From Bacteroidia bacterium (GTDB lineage: Bacteria; Bacteroidota; Bacteroidia; B-17B0; Aurantibacillaceae), in contig JAEUTN010000012.1 in assembly GCA_016787895.1 (NCBI GenBank), positions 110,782 to 174,781 on the forward strand: 64,000 bases of DNA, in the 5' to 3' direction. The notes below the pieces were generated by a model that was not told where the DNA came from, ran no database searches, and saw only the letters and a list, made by a program, of their open reading frames with translations. Shown one piece after another: positions 15,199-24,893 of the stretch (position 1 is its first letter; each line of letters begins with the position of its first letter). Made by a program: the position numbers and the translations under genes.

Positions 15199-15732
15199 AT
15201 GAAAACAGAACTTTTAATTTCAGATGATATTATCTCAAGTAAAATATATCTTATTCGAAACCAAAAGGTGATGCTTGACAGGGATTTAGCAAGCTTATAT
15301 GGAGTAAAAACCAAGGTATTAAATCAAGCCGTTAAACGAAACCTTGATCGCTTTCCGGAGGATTTTATGTTTGAATTGACCAAAACGGAAAGCGATGCTA
15401 TAAGGTCACAAATTGTGACCTTGAAAAGGGGACAAAATACAAAGTACCTTCCCTTTGCCTTTACTGAACAAGGTGTTGCCATGCTTTCAAGTGTCTTAAA
15501 CAGTCAACAGGCCATTTTAGTAAACATTCAAATCATCAGGCTCTTCACCAAACTCAGAAAACTGTTATTGGATACAACTGATTTAAGGGTAGAAATTGAG
15601 TTTATAAAAAAGAAACTTCGAGACCATAAACAAAACATAGAATTGGTCTTTAAATACCTGGACGAATTGATTGCAAAACAAACAAAGGAGAAACCCAGAA
15701 AAAAAATTGGCTACAAAATGTCAGGTGATTAA
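15199..15732 (+). CDS. ORF6N domain protein
   Basis: A 177-residue protein whose first 95 residues form an ORF6N domain (IYLIRNQKVMLDRDLASLYG, then NQAVKRNLDRFPEDFMFEL and FAFTEQGVAMLSSVL). The domain is known from phage and poxvirus proteins and from antirepressor-like bacterial proteins; DNA binding is presumed. The remainder is a helical, lysine-rich tail. Chromosomal stand-alone copies are common in Bacteroidota and do not by themselves indicate a prophage, and no other phage gene is present here. It has its own -7 motif and converges on ispG 21 bases downstream. Confidence 0.85.
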   Translation: MKTELLISDDIISSKIYLIRNQKVMLDRDLASLYGVKTKVLNQAVKRNLDRFPEDFMFELTKTESDAIRSQIVTLKRGQNTKYLPFAFTEQGVAMLSSVLNSQQAILVNIQIIRLFTKLRKLLLDTTDLRVEIEFIKKKLRDHKQNIELVFKYLDELIAKQTKEKPRKKIGYKMSGD

Positions 15733-15753
15733 CCTTAACTATTCTAATTGGTG

Positions 15754-17694
15754 TTACACAGCCCTCTCCACCCAATCCCCATGCTCACGAATGAGTCCTA
15801 TCAATTCGTCAACGGCGGTTTCGCTGGTGACATTTTTTTTCACCACTTCCTTGCCCTTGTAAAGTGAAATTTTACCGGGACCGGTACCCACGTAACCATA
15901 ATCGGCATCGGCCATTTCGCCGGGACCATTGACAATACAGCCCATGATGCCAATTTTTATGCCCTTAAGGTGATCGGTGCGTTCACGGATTTTTTGTGTG
16001 GTTTCCTGCAAATCAAACAATGTTCTTCCGCAGCTTGGGCAGGAAATGTATTCCGTTTTGCTGCTGCGAACCCTGGCAGCTTGTAAAATACCAAAAGCGG
16101 TGGAGTTGCAAACCTGAGGACTCACACAATCTTTCTGCTTAATCCAAATGCCGTCACCAAATCCATCCACTAACAAAGCACCCAAATCTGTGCTGCTGTA
16201 GAGCTGAAATTCAGCTTCATTCAAACCTTTGTAATTGCCCTTAATGATAAAAGGAATATGGCAGTTTTGCTGTTTCAGTTCAATGGCCATGCGCCTTAGT
16301 TCAGGCATGGTATGGGTGTTAAAGGAATCGAGAACAAGACATACCTTTTCTTCTTGGCCTATCTTATCAATAAACGCCTGATGAAGCACCGTAACATCTA
16401 CTGCAACAAAATTGAGCTGTTTTGACTTTTCTTCCGATGTAAAATATTCTTCTCCGCAAAACAAGGGGTAGGCTCTCTCCTTGTTATTGTTCTTTTTCCA
16501 TACCTCTGAATTGTAAATTACGCCTAATGTGCCCGGTATTTCGAAATCAAACGTATGTTCCCCGGCATACACGTAATCTACAGCCTGCTCGGTGAGATTC
16601 CATTTATCGAGAGGAACAGAATAGTGATAACCAAACGGGAAAAGAGAAGCGGCTGTGATGCTATCACGCATGCTCAAATCGGCAATAACCCGTGGTACCT
16701 GATGCCCGCCAAGATTTATAATTTCGCGGGTTTTGTTTCTCTCGTGGTAATACGGGTCGTAGGGCAATTCAAAATCAATGGGTTTAATTTTGTTGTGTGG
16801 AGACCGCTTGGCATAACGTTCGGCGAGCATTCGCGCCACCGGAATTTCAAACTCCGGTTCTTCGGTTAAGGACACGCGAATGGTATCTCCCAAACCGTCT
16901 TCCAGCAAGGTACCAATTCCCACAGCCGATTTAATGCGTCCATCTTCTCCATCGCCGGCCTCTGTTACGCCAAGGTGCAGGGGATAATTGCGGTTGGTTT
17001 CAATCATCTTGGCCACCAGTAAACGATACGCCTGAACCATAACCTGGGTATTGCTGGCTTTCATAGAGATGACAATGTTTTGGTAATTGTTATCCTCACA
17101 AATGCGTAAAAACTCCAGCGCGCTTTCCACCATGCCCAAAGGGGTATCGCCGTATCGGCTTAAAATTCTATCGCTTAAGGACCCGTGGTTGGTGCCTATG
17201 CGCATGGCTGTGCCGTATTCCTTGCAAATTTTAACCAGGGGTGTAAATCTTTGGCGGATTCTATCGAGTTCAGCTTCATAAGCCGAATCGGTGTATTCAA
17301 TGTTTTCAAATTTTTTCTTATCCGCATAATTGCCGGGGTTCACCCGAACTTTTTCAATCACCCTGGCGGCAAATTCAGCGGCATTGGGGGTAAAATGAAT
17401 ATCAGCACAAATGGGCGTGTTATAGCCTCTTTGTTTTAATTCCTTTCGTATGAGTTCGAGATTTTTGGCTTCATTTAAACTGGGCGCGGTGATTCTTACC
17501 AATTCACAGCCGGCCTCAATCATGCGTATGCTTTGTTCAACCGTGGCTTTGGTATCCATGGTGTCGGTGGTGGTCATACTTTGTAAACGAATGGGATGAT
17601 GAGCCCCCAGCTTTAAATCGCCAATGCTGACTTCACGGGTAATAAACCTGGAATATTCGGTTAAACTATTGCAATACTTTTTCGAAAAATTCAT
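15754..17694 (-). CDS. ispG: 4-hydroxy-3-methylbut-2-enyl diphosphate synthase, long form
   Basis: Iron-sulfur enzyme of the MEP isoprenoid pathway that converts MEcPP to HMBPP. The 646-residue length reflects the three-domain form found in Bacteroidota, Chlamydia and plants, with an inserted second barrel-like domain between the N-terminal TIM barrel and the C-terminal 4Fe-4S domain. The N-terminus has GAHHPIRLQSMTTTDT. The cluster ligands are visible as SCPSCGR (about 551-557) and MGCIVNGPGE (about 584). Its own -7 motif is just upstream (17711-17718), so it can be transcribed separately from the glycan operon. Confidence 0.97.
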   Translation of the reverse strand: MNFSKKYCNSLTEYSRFITREVSIGDLKLGAHHPIRLQSMTTTDTMDTKATVEQSIRMIEAGCELVRITAPSLNEAKNLELIRKELKQRGYNTPICADIHFTPNAAEFAARVIEKVRVNPGNYADKKKFENIEYTDSAYEAELDRIRQRFTPLVKICKEYGTAMRIGTNHGSLSDRILSRYGDTPLGMVESALEFLRICEDNNYQNIVISMKASNTQVMVQAYRLLVAKMIETNRNYPLHLGVTEAGDGEDGRIKSAVGIGTLLEDGLGDTIRVSLTEEPEFEIPVARMLAERYAKRSPHNKIKPIDFELPYDPYYHERNKTREIINLGGHQVPRVIADLSMRDSITAASLFPFGYHYSVPLDKWNLTEQAVDYVYAGEHTFDFEIPGTLGVIYNSEVWKKNNNKERAYPLFCGEEYFTSEEKSKQLNFVAVDVTVLHQAFIDKIGQEEKVCLVLDSFNTHTMPELRRMAIELKQQNCHIPFIIKGNYKGLNEAEFQLYSSTDLGALLVDGFGDGIWIKQKDCVSPQVCNSTAFGILQAARVRSSKTEYISCPSCGRTLFDLQETTQKIRERTDHLKGIKIGIMGCIVNGPGEMADADYGYVGTGPGKISLYKGKEVVKKNVTSETAVDELIGLIREHGDWVERAV

Positions 17695-17710
17695 ACCTAA
17701 ATAAGAGCAA

Positions 17711-17718
17711 CAAAGATA
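17711..17718 (-). promoter_or_regulatory. -7 promoter motif (TATCTTTG on the minus strand)
   Basis: CAAAGATA on the plus strand is an exact minus-strand TAnnTTTG, 16 bases before the ispG ATG. Confidence 0.45.
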
Positions 17719-17751
17719 GGTCTATTTTGTTGCGTATAAAGCCTGTCTTTC

Positions 17752-20673
17752 CTACTCTATCTGTAATTCATCCATAAACAGAAAACTCTCCCCACCGGCA
17801 CCGGGGTGCCAATCCGGCAACTTTCCGGGATTTTTAAGTTCTATACGCAAATACCTGCATTTTACCTTTTGTTTCAGGGTACAGGTGAAAGTATAGTTTT
17901 GAATGTCGTTATCGGCCAATCCGGGGTCGCATACCAAAGAATCAAATAAATTGAAGTTTTTATTATCAAGTGAACCGTACACATTTACCTGTTTTGGAAA
18001 AAAGATCCACGCGCCTCTGTCCTGCAAACAATTCAAAGCAACAAGGCCCAGCTCTTTATCATGTAACAAATCCACTTCCAAAACCACATCCTGTCCCTGA
18101 TAACCCAGCCAATCGCCTTTTCTCCAGTTCCAGTCTCCGTTAATGCCATCAAACAAACTCTTTAGGCCATCTGCCGCATATTGAGAATTCACTTTAGCAT
18201 CGGTACGAATCGCATAATTGTACTTGATCCTGTTTAATCTGCACACCGCCTCTCCGCTCTCAGATCCATCTTCAGCGATTACTTTTGCACGAATGGTGCA
18301 GGTACTGTCAATTTCAACGGGGATGGTATAACGCGCAGAGTTCACCGTGATCTCCTCTGTTCCAAAAGTGTAATAAATGGCTTTGTGAAGGGTATTAATG
18401 CTACGCATGTTTACTCGGCAAGTGGTATCAAACACACGTTGAGCTGTTTCAATAAGCGGTGCCGGAAGATATTCGTATATTCCGGAGTAAGAAACGGCAT
18501 CCAACGGAAGCTCCTTTCCATAATTCATACTTTCGCCGGCTTTGTGTTCCTTAAAATCCATGGTCCCGGCCCGTATCAATTCATCGTGTTGCATAAACGA
18601 TCTGAAGGAAGGTTTTCCGTTCAACAGTATAACCTCCGGAACCAGCATCGCGGTGTTTTCACTCCGTATGGTTAAGCGCCGGTTTTCAGGAACTGAAACA
18701 TCCAATGCGCGGAACAAAGGCGTGGAAAGCACATATGTATTGGAACCAGGACAAACCGGATAAAAACCCATAGCTGCAAAAACATACCAGGCGCTCATTT
18801 GCCCGCAATCTTCGTTGCCAATCAAACCATCGGGACTGTTTTTATAAAATTCATTGCAAATTTTTCGGGTGTAATAAATGGTTTTTTGTGGTGCGCCAGT
18901 GTAATTATATAAATAAGCCATGTGATGAGAGGGTTCGTTGCCGTGAGCGTACTGCCCGATTAAACCTGTCACGTCCGCCTGTTCACGTCCTCTGGTTTTA
19001 GGGGAGGCTGTAAATAAAGCGTCGAGTATTTTCTCAAATTTTTCTTTCCCTCCGTGCAAAGTCATTAATCCCTCAACATCATGAGGTACGTAAAAAGAAT
19101 ACTGCCAGCTATTACCTTCCGTAAAGTGGTTGTTAATTTCTTCAGGATAAAACGGGCTCAGCCAGGCACCATTTTTCCTGGGGCGTAAATGGCCGGAGGC
19201 GGAATCAAATAAGTTTTTATACGATTGCGACCGTTTAAAAAAGACCCTGGCTTCTTCTGTTTTTCCCATTTTTTCAGCCATCTGCGAAATGCACCAATTG
19301 TCGTAAGCGTACTCAAGTGATTTGCTTACACTTTCGTTTTCATCTTCAATCTGCAGATAGCCCTGCTGATTAAAAATAGGAATACCGTACCCCGTATAGT
19401 TGGAGGCCGCTTTCATGGCATCGTAAGCCCGGGTGACATCATAATAACGAATGCGTTTCATAAAAGCATCTGCAATCACAGAGACCGAATGAAACCCAAT
19501 CATACAATCGGTTTCGTTGGCCGACAGTTCCCACATCGGCAAACGGCCGGAGTGTTGGTATTGGTTCAGAAAAGACTGAATAAAATCAGAGGTGCGCTCA
19601 GGCTCAAGCAGGGTAAATAAAGGGTGCAGGGCCCGGTAAGTATCCCAAAGTGAAAACACCGAATAATTGACAAATCCTTCGGCCTTGTGTACCTGAAAAT
19701 CTCTTCCCAGGTAACGCCCGTCAACATCCATACTCAGGGAAGGATGAATAAAACAATGGTAAAGCGCTGAATAGAAAACGGTTTTTTTGTTTTTATCCTC
19801 TTCTTCTATCCTGACCTTCTGTAATTGTTGTTCCCAGGCATTTGAAGCCAGGGAGCGGTAGGTTTCAAAATTCCAATGCGGGGCTTCTGTTTCGAGGTTG
19901 TTTAACGCTCCAGATTCACTGACCTGAGAAATGGATACTTTTACCATCAAATCCTTTTCATTTCCCTTTCCAAATGAAAACACTCCTCCCTCTTTTCTCA
20001 ATTTGGATGTTTCGTCTACGAACGCTCCGGCATTGGCCATCTGGAAAGATCGAATGGGTTTCGAAAACTTCATCGCAAAATACAGCATCTGTTTTTTAGC
20101 CCAGGCCTCACTGAACCTGTAACCGGTGATGGTAACACTATCTTTTATTGTAAAATTACAGTCGAGTGTTTTATCGCGATGCAACAGGTCCAAAAGCACT
20201 TTCATTTCCTGAGCTTTGGGAAAAGTGTAGTGATGAATACCAACGCGCGGACTCACGGTGAGTTCCACATCAATGTTGTGTTTATCTAATCTCACCTTGT
20301 AATAGCCCGCACCGGCTTTTTCATTTTTATGCGAAAAAGAGGAAGCGTACTCTTTGTTATTCATGGAAACGGCTCCTGTAAGTGGCATCAACAAAACATC
20401 ACCCCAATCGCTGCAACCCGTTCCACTCAGGTGGGTGTGCGAAAATCCATAAATGGTTTTATCGCTGTAATGGTAACCGCTGCAACCATCCCAGGAACCA
20501 TCCACCCGGGTATCAGGACTTAATTGCACCATTCCGAAGGGCCAAACGGCTCCCGGAAAAGTATGACCGTGACCTCCGGTGCCAATCATGGGGTTTACGA
20601 AATCAACCAATTTTGATTGAGAAAAAACGCAGGCACATGCCATTAAAAAAAATAACAAAGAACTTCGGGTCAT
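17752..20673 (-). CDS. GH92 family alpha-mannosidase
   Basis: Exported calcium-dependent exo-alpha-mannosidase of family GH92, trimming alpha-linked mannose from N-glycans. The signatures MIGTGGHGHTFPGAVWPFG near the N-terminus and GNEDCGQMSAWYVFAAMG (about residue 640) are typical. A C-terminal beta domain of about 230 residues resembling F5/8 or carbohydrate-binding modules follows. I chose the ATG at 20673 because it puts a clean signal peptide (MTRSSLLFFLMACACVFSQS) first; the earlier ATG at 20733 would add 20 residues and overlap the upstream stop. The cysteines in MACACVF could make it a lipoprotein. Last gene of the N-glycan operon. Confidence 0.92.
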   Translation of the reverse strand: MTRSSLLFFLMACACVFSQSKLVDFVNPMIGTGGHGHTFPGAVWPFGMVQLSPDTRVDGSWDGCSGYHYSDKTIYGFSHTHLSGTGCSDWGDVLLMPLTGAVSMNNKEYASSFSHKNEKAGAGYYKVRLDKHNIDVELTVSPRVGIHHYTFPKAQEMKVLLDLLHRDKTLDCNFTIKDSVTITGYRFSEAWAKKQMLYFAMKFSKPIRSFQMANAGAFVDETSKLRKEGGVFSFGKGNEKDLMVKVSISQVSESGALNNLETEAPHWNFETYRSLASNAWEQQLQKVRIEEEDKNKKTVFYSALYHCFIHPSLSMDVDGRYLGRDFQVHKAEGFVNYSVFSLWDTYRALHPLFTLLEPERTSDFIQSFLNQYQHSGRLPMWELSANETDCMIGFHSVSVIADAFMKRIRYYDVTRAYDAMKAASNYTGYGIPIFNQQGYLQIEDENESVSKSLEYAYDNWCISQMAEKMGKTEEARVFFKRSQSYKNLFDSASGHLRPRKNGAWLSPFYPEEINNHFTEGNSWQYSFYVPHDVEGLMTLHGGKEKFEKILDALFTASPKTRGREQADVTGLIGQYAHGNEPSHHMAYLYNYTGAPQKTIYYTRKICNEFYKNSPDGLIGNEDCGQMSAWYVFAAMGFYPVCPGSNTYVLSTPLFRALDVSVPENRRLTIRSENTAMLVPEVILLNGKPSFRSFMQHDELIRAGTMDFKEHKAGESMNYGKELPLDAVSYSGIYEYLPAPLIETAQRVFDTTCRVNMRSINTLHKAIYYTFGTEEITVNSARYTIPVEIDSTCTIRAKVIAEDGSESGEAVCRLNRIKYNYAIRTDAKVNSQYAADGLKSLFDGINGDWNWRKGDWLGYQGQDVVLEVDLLHDKELGLVALNCLQDRGAWIFFPKQVNVYGSLDNKNFNLFDSLVCDPGLADNDIQNYTFTCTLKQKVKCRYLRIELKNPGKLPDWHPGAGGESFLFMDELQIE

Positions 20674-20725
20674 CCTCTGAGCGTTTTTGTTTATAGTGAA
20701 CAGAGGGCTTAAGTGTTTTTGGAGG

Positions 20726-23227
20726 TTAATCATTTAAAAGATCTTTTAAGGATACATTTTTTATTTCATCCATTTCGGGCAACTTCTCGCCTTTCTTGCA
20801 CCATATTTTTTTAGTTACGAATGGCTCCAAATCGAAATAGTTATCAGTTAGTTCAACCAACCGATCAGCATAAAGGTAAAGGTCTTTTACAAACACCTTT
20901 GAACGAATTTCAAACTCTGTTTCACTCAATTTCGTAAGTTGAATGTCAGTTTCCGGCAAGTGAAGTGCTTTAGGTTGGCAAAAGAAAATGTGTGTTTCTG
21001 CAATCACTTTTAACTTGTTTATTAATCTAATTGAAAGGTAAACTCCGCTAGAATCAAATTTGCCGAGTTCCCTGATTCTTATACTGTCACTGCTAACAGC
21101 AAAGGGCTTAAGTGTTGTTAATTTGCTTCTTTGCCAAAGTACTTTTCCGTAAAAATCCATCAACTGCATGCTTAAAACCGGAGCCGCATTCAAGGTTGTA
21201 TCAGAAATAAATTTTAAAATAACGGAGGATTTGTTCTTTTGAGCCACGATCAAAAAAGGGGCATAAAGTGATTTCAGTTTATAATAAAAGGCCTTAGGAG
21301 TGCCATAATAATCCAGAGCGCTCCATGTTATACCTGGCCAGGCATCGTTGAATTGCCAGAATAAGGTTCCCATGCAACGGGGTTTCTGGCTTCGGTGCGA
21401 ACGTATGGCCAGCTCCATTCCATCGCGTTGAAGCAACTGTGAAGCGTATGAAAAATGAAACAAATTATCAGGCACTGGGTAGGAATGCGCGAGATATGTT
21501 CTGATGGTTTCATCGCCCTTGTTATTCTTCTGATGAAATTTTAAGCTGTTTGAATTCAATGATAGTTCATTCAAAGGCAGAAACTTAGTTAGAGATGCCA
21601 TTTCAGGGTAACTTTGGAAACCGTATTCGCTCATGAAACGACCCACCTTCGTGGTATAATTCTCAAAATGCTCCATGCCCCACCAAACTCCCCAGTAATG
21701 TGAATCAAAGTGTGTTAAACTTTCAGGATGACCCCAGCCAATGACTGGAGAAGAAGGGAGATAAGGAATATTAGGTGCCAATTTAGTGCAGACCCGAGGA
21801 ATCAAATCATGAAACAAACTGAGATAATCCCGATAAATTTTTAATGAATCCTGATACGAGTACCCGTATAGTTTTTGCCAACCCCAATTGTGCCAGCCTT
21901 CGTCCGACTCATTGTTTCCGCATAACAAAGCTAAGGAAGCATGGGTGCGGAGGCGTTTTAACTGGTCGTTTAGTTCTGCTTTCACTGAATTCAGAAACAC
22001 ACTATCTCCAGGATACATAGCGCAGGCAAAAGGCATATCCTGCCAAACAAAAATTCCGTTTCGATCACAGGCTTTGTAAAAATCATCACTACCATAAACT
22101 CCACCGCCCCAAACCCTGAGCATGTTTATGCCAAGAGATTTCGCCTTTTCTACAAGCTGTTCATCATTCATCGCACTGCTCAACATAGGTCCTGAGGGAA
22201 CCACATTTGCTCCTTTGATGAAGACAGGGCGGTTGTTCAATTTGAAATAAAAACTATGGCCAACACTATCAGGCTCGCGCACCAACTCAATTTTTCTTAA
22301 ACCCACTTTCATTTGCAAACTGTCCAACTTCATCTCGTCTGACAACAGAGTCAGTTTTAAATCATACAAGTAAGGCTGCCCTATACCTTGGCACCACCAT
22401 AATTTTGGTTGATCAATTGTGACATAGAATGTATCGATGGTTTTCCCTTTCGACTTCATCTGCAAATGATGCGTGGATCTTTTCAATAAACCTTTAATCT
22501 CCGTCAACACACTGAGTTTGTTGTCCATTAAGCGGGTCGATTCCAATTCAATGGCCAACTTTGCCTTTTCTTTGTTTACCGACAGTAGTGTATAATTGAC
22601 GCTATGCAAACGTGCTTTTGAATAAAAATGCAATCGAATCGGTTTCCAAATTCCAAACGTGAGTAACCTGGGCGCAAAGTCCCACCCGTATTGGACTTGT
22701 GATTTTCGTGTGAACACCCTCTCCCCTTCAGGCAAGGTGTAACTCAGGCCTGCCGCTGATTTTTTCTCACGATGATTCGTTGGATAAAACCGAATGAGCA
22801 ATTCATTTGTGCCGATCTTTAAAACACGCTTCACTTCCGTTGTCCACTTCCTGAACATGTTATCCGCTTCAAAAATCAGCTCCGAATTCACAAACACAGC
22901 CGCATAAGTATCCAAGCCATCCAATTCCAGTTCTATTTTTTCGTTTTTAAACTCTGCCTCGCTGATTTGAAAATTGGTTTTGTACTCCCAGGTGGTGTTC
23001 TCTATCCAGGTTAGTTGTTGAAGCGTGTTGGAAAAATACGGGTCAGGAATTAAGCTATTGATAAATAAATCATTGTACACGTTGCCCGGCACTTGGGCTG
23101 TGTCCCATACTTCAGCGGTCTCCTGCCGGAATGTCCAATTGGTGTTTAACAGCCTGCTGCTGTGTTGGGTGTAAGCTGCTAAATGGAATCCAAATAGCAT
23201 AAAAAATAGTATGCGAGAGGTTTTCAC
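20726..23227 (-). CDS. GH2 family beta-mannosidase
   Basis: Exo-beta-mannosidase removing the single beta-linked mannose of the N-glycan core. The 833-residue product has a signal peptide (about 1-20), GH2 sugar-binding and immunoglobulin-like domains, then the TIM barrel. Seen in the barrel: RVWGGGVYGSDDFYKACDRN, the acid/base Glu in LCGNNESDEGW (about 437) and the nucleophile Glu in FMSEYGFQSYP (about 534), all matching beta-mannosidases rather than beta-galactosidases. Its ATG overlaps the stop of cutC by four bases, showing tight coupling, and it runs into the GH92 gene. Confidence 0.92.
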   Translation of the reverse strand: MKTSRILFFMLFGFHLAAYTQHSSRLLNTNWTFRQETAEVWDTAQVPGNVYNDLFINSLIPDPYFSNTLQQLTWIENTTWEYKTNFQISEAEFKNEKIELELDGLDTYAAVFVNSELIFEADNMFRKWTTEVKRVLKIGTNELLIRFYPTNHREKKSAAGLSYTLPEGERVFTRKSQVQYGWDFAPRLLTFGIWKPIRLHFYSKARLHSVNYTLLSVNKEKAKLAIELESTRLMDNKLSVLTEIKGLLKRSTHHLQMKSKGKTIDTFYVTIDQPKLWWCQGIGQPYLYDLKLTLLSDEMKLDSLQMKVGLRKIELVREPDSVGHSFYFKLNNRPVFIKGANVVPSGPMLSSAMNDEQLVEKAKSLGINMLRVWGGGVYGSDDFYKACDRNGIFVWQDMPFACAMYPGDSVFLNSVKAELNDQLKRLRTHASLALLCGNNESDEGWHNWGWQKLYGYSYQDSLKIYRDYLSLFHDLIPRVCTKLAPNIPYLPSSPVIGWGHPESLTHFDSHYWGVWWGMEHFENYTTKVGRFMSEYGFQSYPEMASLTKFLPLNELSLNSNSLKFHQKNNKGDETIRTYLAHSYPVPDNLFHFSYASQLLQRDGMELAIRSHRSQKPRCMGTLFWQFNDAWPGITWSALDYYGTPKAFYYKLKSLYAPFLIVAQKNKSSVILKFISDTTLNAAPVLSMQLMDFYGKVLWQRSKLTTLKPFAVSSDSIRIRELGKFDSSGVYLSIRLINKLKVIAETHIFFCQPKALHLPETDIQLTKLSETEFEIRSKVFVKDLYLYADRLVELTDNYFDLEPFVTKKIWCKKGEKLPEMDEIKNVSLKDLLND

Positions 23228-23901
23228 GACCGGTGAATAATGTTGGCCAATTGTTCCACTTCTAAAGCAGAAGCAGTTTCCGATTCATTCAATATTGCTG
23301 CTGAATGAAACTCGTTACAACCGGTAGTGAGAATCACGTCTTTAATATTTCCTGAACGCAGACCGCCACCCGGCATTATGCTTATTTTAGTTCCGTAACG
23401 TTTTTGCCATCGCGCGAGGTTTTCCTTTCCTTCAATTGCATTTGATTGTCCACCTGAAGTTAAAACCCTGTGAATTCCAAGTTCAATCAGGGTCTCCAAT
23501 TGACGATCTATTTCTCTGCACAAATCAATGGCTCGGTGAAAACAAACCTTCATGGAGCCTGCAAGTTTAAGCAATTCACGACACACTTCTTTATCCACAT
23601 CTCCTTCCTTTGTGATAGTACCAAATACAACACCATCCACTTTTATTCTTCTGCACAATTCTAAATGTGTTTTTAAAGATTCAAACTCTGATCTTGTATA
23701 AATAAAATTACCGGGTCTTGGTCTGAGCATGACAACGATAGGAATCGAAATGGCGTTTCGGCTTGTTTCAATCATTTTAAGTGAAGGGCTAAGACCTCCT
23801 TCTTTATAATTCACACACAACTCAATGCGGTCAGCGCCTGCTTTCTGAGCAATAATAGCCGAATGCTCATTAAAACACGCGATTTCAAGCAGTCCGGGCA
23901 T
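23224..23901 (-). CDS. cutC: CutC family TIM-barrel protein
   Basis: A 225-residue CutC family protein (EIACFNEHSAIIAQKAGADRIE, CVNYKEGGLSPS, MLRPRPGNF, VFGTITKEGDVD, CFHRAID, LTSGGQSNAIEG, MPGGGLRSGN). The family was named for a copper phenotype in E. coli, but its fold is a TIM barrel with conserved polar residues at the barrel mouth and no defined reaction. Here it has no signal peptide and sits one base after glycosylasparaginase and four bases inside beta-mannosidase, which points to a role in glycan breakdown products rather than copper. That reassignment is inference. Confidence 0.9.
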   Translation of the reverse strand: MPGLLEIACFNEHSAIIAQKAGADRIELCVNYKEGGLSPSLKMIETSRNAISIPIVVMLRPRPGNFIYTRSEFESLKTHLELCRRIKVDGVVFGTITKEGDVDKEVCRELLKLAGSMKVCFHRAIDLCREIDRQLETLIELGIHRVLTSGGQSNAIEGKENLARWQKRYGTKISIMPGGGLRSGNIKDVILTTGCNEFHSAAILNESETASALEVEQLANIIHRS

Positions 23902-23902
23902 T

Positions 23903-24892
23903 TCAGATTAAACTTTTTGAATCAAACAACTGATTAGGAATATCAGGAGAATACACCGCAAAATTAAATCCCTTTTGAAGGGAAAAAGCGCCAAATTCGC
24001 CCTGTTTGTTGATGGCCAAAAAACCGATTTGCAAATCCTTCACCTCTTTGGACCTTAACTTAGCTGAAGTCAGTATCCTCTCCACCGCTTTTTTACACGC
24101 TTCTTCAGGTGAAAGGCCCTGACGCATTAATTCGATAACAGTATGACTCCCGGCTATTCTGATGACTTCTTCACCGTGACCGGTTGCTGTTACGGCGCCA
24201 ATTTCATTATCCACAAAAAGCCCGGCGCCAATAATGGGAGAATCGCCCACCCTGCCATGCATTTTAAAGGCCATACCGCTGGTGGTGCAGGCTCCTGACA
24301 AATTTCCGTTCCTGTCAATCGCAATCATACCAATGGTATCATGGTTCTCGATATTGGCTTTAGGTTTGTACTCTGAGGTTTTCAACCACTCTATCCACTC
24401 TTTTTCAGATTCAGGCGTCAACAATTTTTCTTTTTTAAAGCCCTGAGATAAGGCAAAATCCAAAGCACCCTCTCCAACCAGCATCACGTGAGGCGTTTTT
24501 TCCATAACTGCCCTTGCTACTGAAATAGGATGAACAATATGTTCGAGGGCGGCTACCGAACCAATGTTCATTTTATCGTCCATGATACAACTGTCTAAGG
24601 TCACCCGCCCTTCGCGATCCGGTCGCCCACCCAAACCTACACTTCTTTCGTTGGGGTCTCCTTCAGGTACTTTCACCCCGGCTTCCACGGCATCCAAAGC
24701 CCTACCTCCGTTTTTTAATACCTCCCAGGCTACTTCATTGGCCTGAACGCCAAACTTCCAGGTAGATAAAACAAGTGGCCTCTGCGCCTTACCATTCTTG
24801 ATGGCCAAAGTTTCGAGGGCTTTTGTCTTGTTGAATGCAAACAGGGAGGCTCCTAAAGCCGACCATTGAATAAATTTTCTTCTGGATGTCAT
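23903..24892 (-). CDS. glycosylasparaginase (N4-(beta-N-acetylglucosaminyl)-L-asparaginase)
   Basis: N-terminal nucleophile hydrolase that splits GlcNAc-Asn, the last linkage of N-glycoprotein breakdown. The autocleavage site HDTIGM, with the nucleophile Thr near residue 187, is intact, followed by RVGDSPIIGAGLFVDN and AVTATGHGEE which form the substrate pocket. The N-terminus MTSRRKFIQWSALGASLFA is a twin-arginine export signal, so the enzyme is predicted to fold in the cytoplasm and act in the periplasm. The 329-residue length suits the family. One base separates it from cutC, and it follows GH20 immediately. Confidence 0.92.
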   Translation of the reverse strand: MTSRRKFIQWSALGASLFAFNKTKALETLAIKNGKAQRPLVLSTWKFGVQANEVAWEVLKNGGRALDAVEAGVKVPEGDPNERSVGLGGRPDREGRVTLDSCIMDDKMNIGSVAALEHIVHPISVARAVMEKTPHVMLVGEGALDFALSQGFKKEKLLTPESEKEWIEWLKTSEYKPKANIENHDTIGMIAIDRNGNLSGACTTSGMAFKMHGRVGDSPIIGAGLFVDNEIGAVTATGHGEEVIRIAGSHTVIELMRQGLSPEEACKKAVERILTSAKLRSKEVKDLQIGFLAINKQGEFGAFSLQKGFNFAVYSPDIPNQLFDSKSLI

Positions 24893-24893
24893 G

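Noticed and set aside
15199..15732. ORF6N gene as a prophage remnant
   Set aside because: No integrase, structural or lysis gene, and no att-like repeats are nearby; the domain is common in Bacteroidota chromosomes.
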